Assembly: GCA_003648125.1 (NCBI GenBank)
Contig: QMOE01000229.1
Coordinates: 1 to 5,116, forward strand
Source of the DNA: Chloroflexota bacterium
GTDB lineage: Bacteria; Chloroflexota; Anaerolineae; B4-G1
Reading direction: 5' to 3'
DNA length: 5,116 bases
Part shown: positions 4,791 through 5,116 of the stretch, in pieces
Layout of the letters: each line of letters opens with the position of its first letter
Numbering within the stretch: position 1 is the stretch's first letter
Notes under the pieces: generated by a model
What the model was told of the DNA's origin: nothing
The model's database searches: none
What the model saw: only the letters and a program-made list of their open reading frames with translations
Program-made: the position numbers and the translations under genes

Positions 4791-5116
4791 AGTTTTCGCA
4801 CTGACTTCCTATAGGGTATGATTTCTGTACCGTGAATCCTCCTGAGTTCACACAGCCGATTAGTGATTGTTTTCCCTGCCTTGCCGAGTTGCCGCCCGAT
4901 CTCGGGTGCCTGGTACCCGTAGTGCCAGAGTCTTACCATCTCGCGGTCATAGCCCACGTTAGGTATCCTCTCCCACGGTTTGTTCCCCACGCCCTTCTCT
5001 GCGGGCTTCGTCTCTGACTCTACAAACCCGTACCGATCCATCGCCTGCGATAGCCAGTCCCAAAAAGGCTGGAGCGAAGCGCGGTCAATGAAACTTCCCG
5101 GATCGAGCGTGATCAA
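4784..5116 (-). CDS. HTH protein, C-terminal part (5' end outside the window)
   Basis: The frame is open to the right edge and its first codon there is TTG, so I take it as internal and the gene as truncated by the window. At least 110 residues are present. Residues 8-40 are a helical segment with FWDWLSQAMDRYGF. A helix-turn-helix spans about 56-93: YDREMVRLWHYGYQAPEIGRQL, a short turn at GKAG, then the recognition helix KTITNRLCELRR. The basic tail ends PYRKSVRKLG. The HTH resembles sigma-factor region 4 or resolvase-type domains used by phage and plasmid regulators. Its partner and function cannot be told from this fragment. If the window did hold the whole gene, the Met at residue 26 would be a candidate start. 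The gene ends just before the terminator and the operon promoter, so it belongs to a separate transcript from the primase operon. Confidence 0.72.
   Translation of the reverse strand: MITLDPGSFIDRASLQPFWDWLSQAMDRYGFVESETKPAEKGVGNKPWERIPNVGYDREMVRLWHYGYQAPEIGRQLGKAGKTITNRLCELRRIHGTEIIPYRKSVRKLG

Overview
This window is a compact, GC-rich, entirely minus-strand gene block (read from high to low coordinates) that looks like the replication and early-morphogenesis part of a mobile element: a prophage, a phage-like satellite or an integrated plasmid. It does not look like core chromosome. The host cannot be fixed from the sequence. The high GC, the strong AGGAGG-type ribosome sites and the style of the small Ala/Arg/Glu-rich proteins remind me of elements in Chloroflexota, but that is recollection, not proof. 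No integrase, rRNA, tRNA, CRISPR array or insertion sequence is visible.

In transcription order, the right edge holds the C-terminal part of a helix-turn-helix protein (4784-5116). A regulatory stretch follows (about 4700-4790). It contains short direct repeats, a good sigma70-type promoter (TTGACT/GATAAT), and a 9-bp perfect hairpin followed by a T-tract. The hairpin ends the upstream gene and sits exactly where the new transcript should start. A 62-residue ribbon-helix-helix-like protein (4485-4673) comes next. It overlaps by 17 bases the centrepiece, an 895-residue fusion (1814-4501) of a CHC2 zinc finger, a TOPRIM primase domain and an AAA+/D5-like helicase domain.

Downstream of the primase-helicase is a 180-base region packed with about eleven copies of a TGACGG/CCGTCA core. 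They form two blocks in opposite orientation and are the best candidate here for a replication origin or structured control element (1677-1795). A doubtful 64-codon frame runs through it.

The left third carries five small genes: an unknown 123-residue protein (1261-1632), a 122-residue HTH protein resembling phage terminase small subunits (855-1223), an 89-residue unknown (589-858), a 144-residue coiled-coil protein (158-592), and an unknown protein that runs off the left edge (1-165). The last four are tightly coupled by ATGA or 8-base overlaps.

A plausible reading is that the RHH and HTH proteins regulate the block, the primase-helicase opens and primes an origin (perhaps the adjacent repeat array), and the small-terminase-like gene begins a packaging or structural module that continues beyond the left edge. 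Coding is nearly gapless. The only non-coding stretches of note are 1633-1813, 4674-4783 and 1224-1260.
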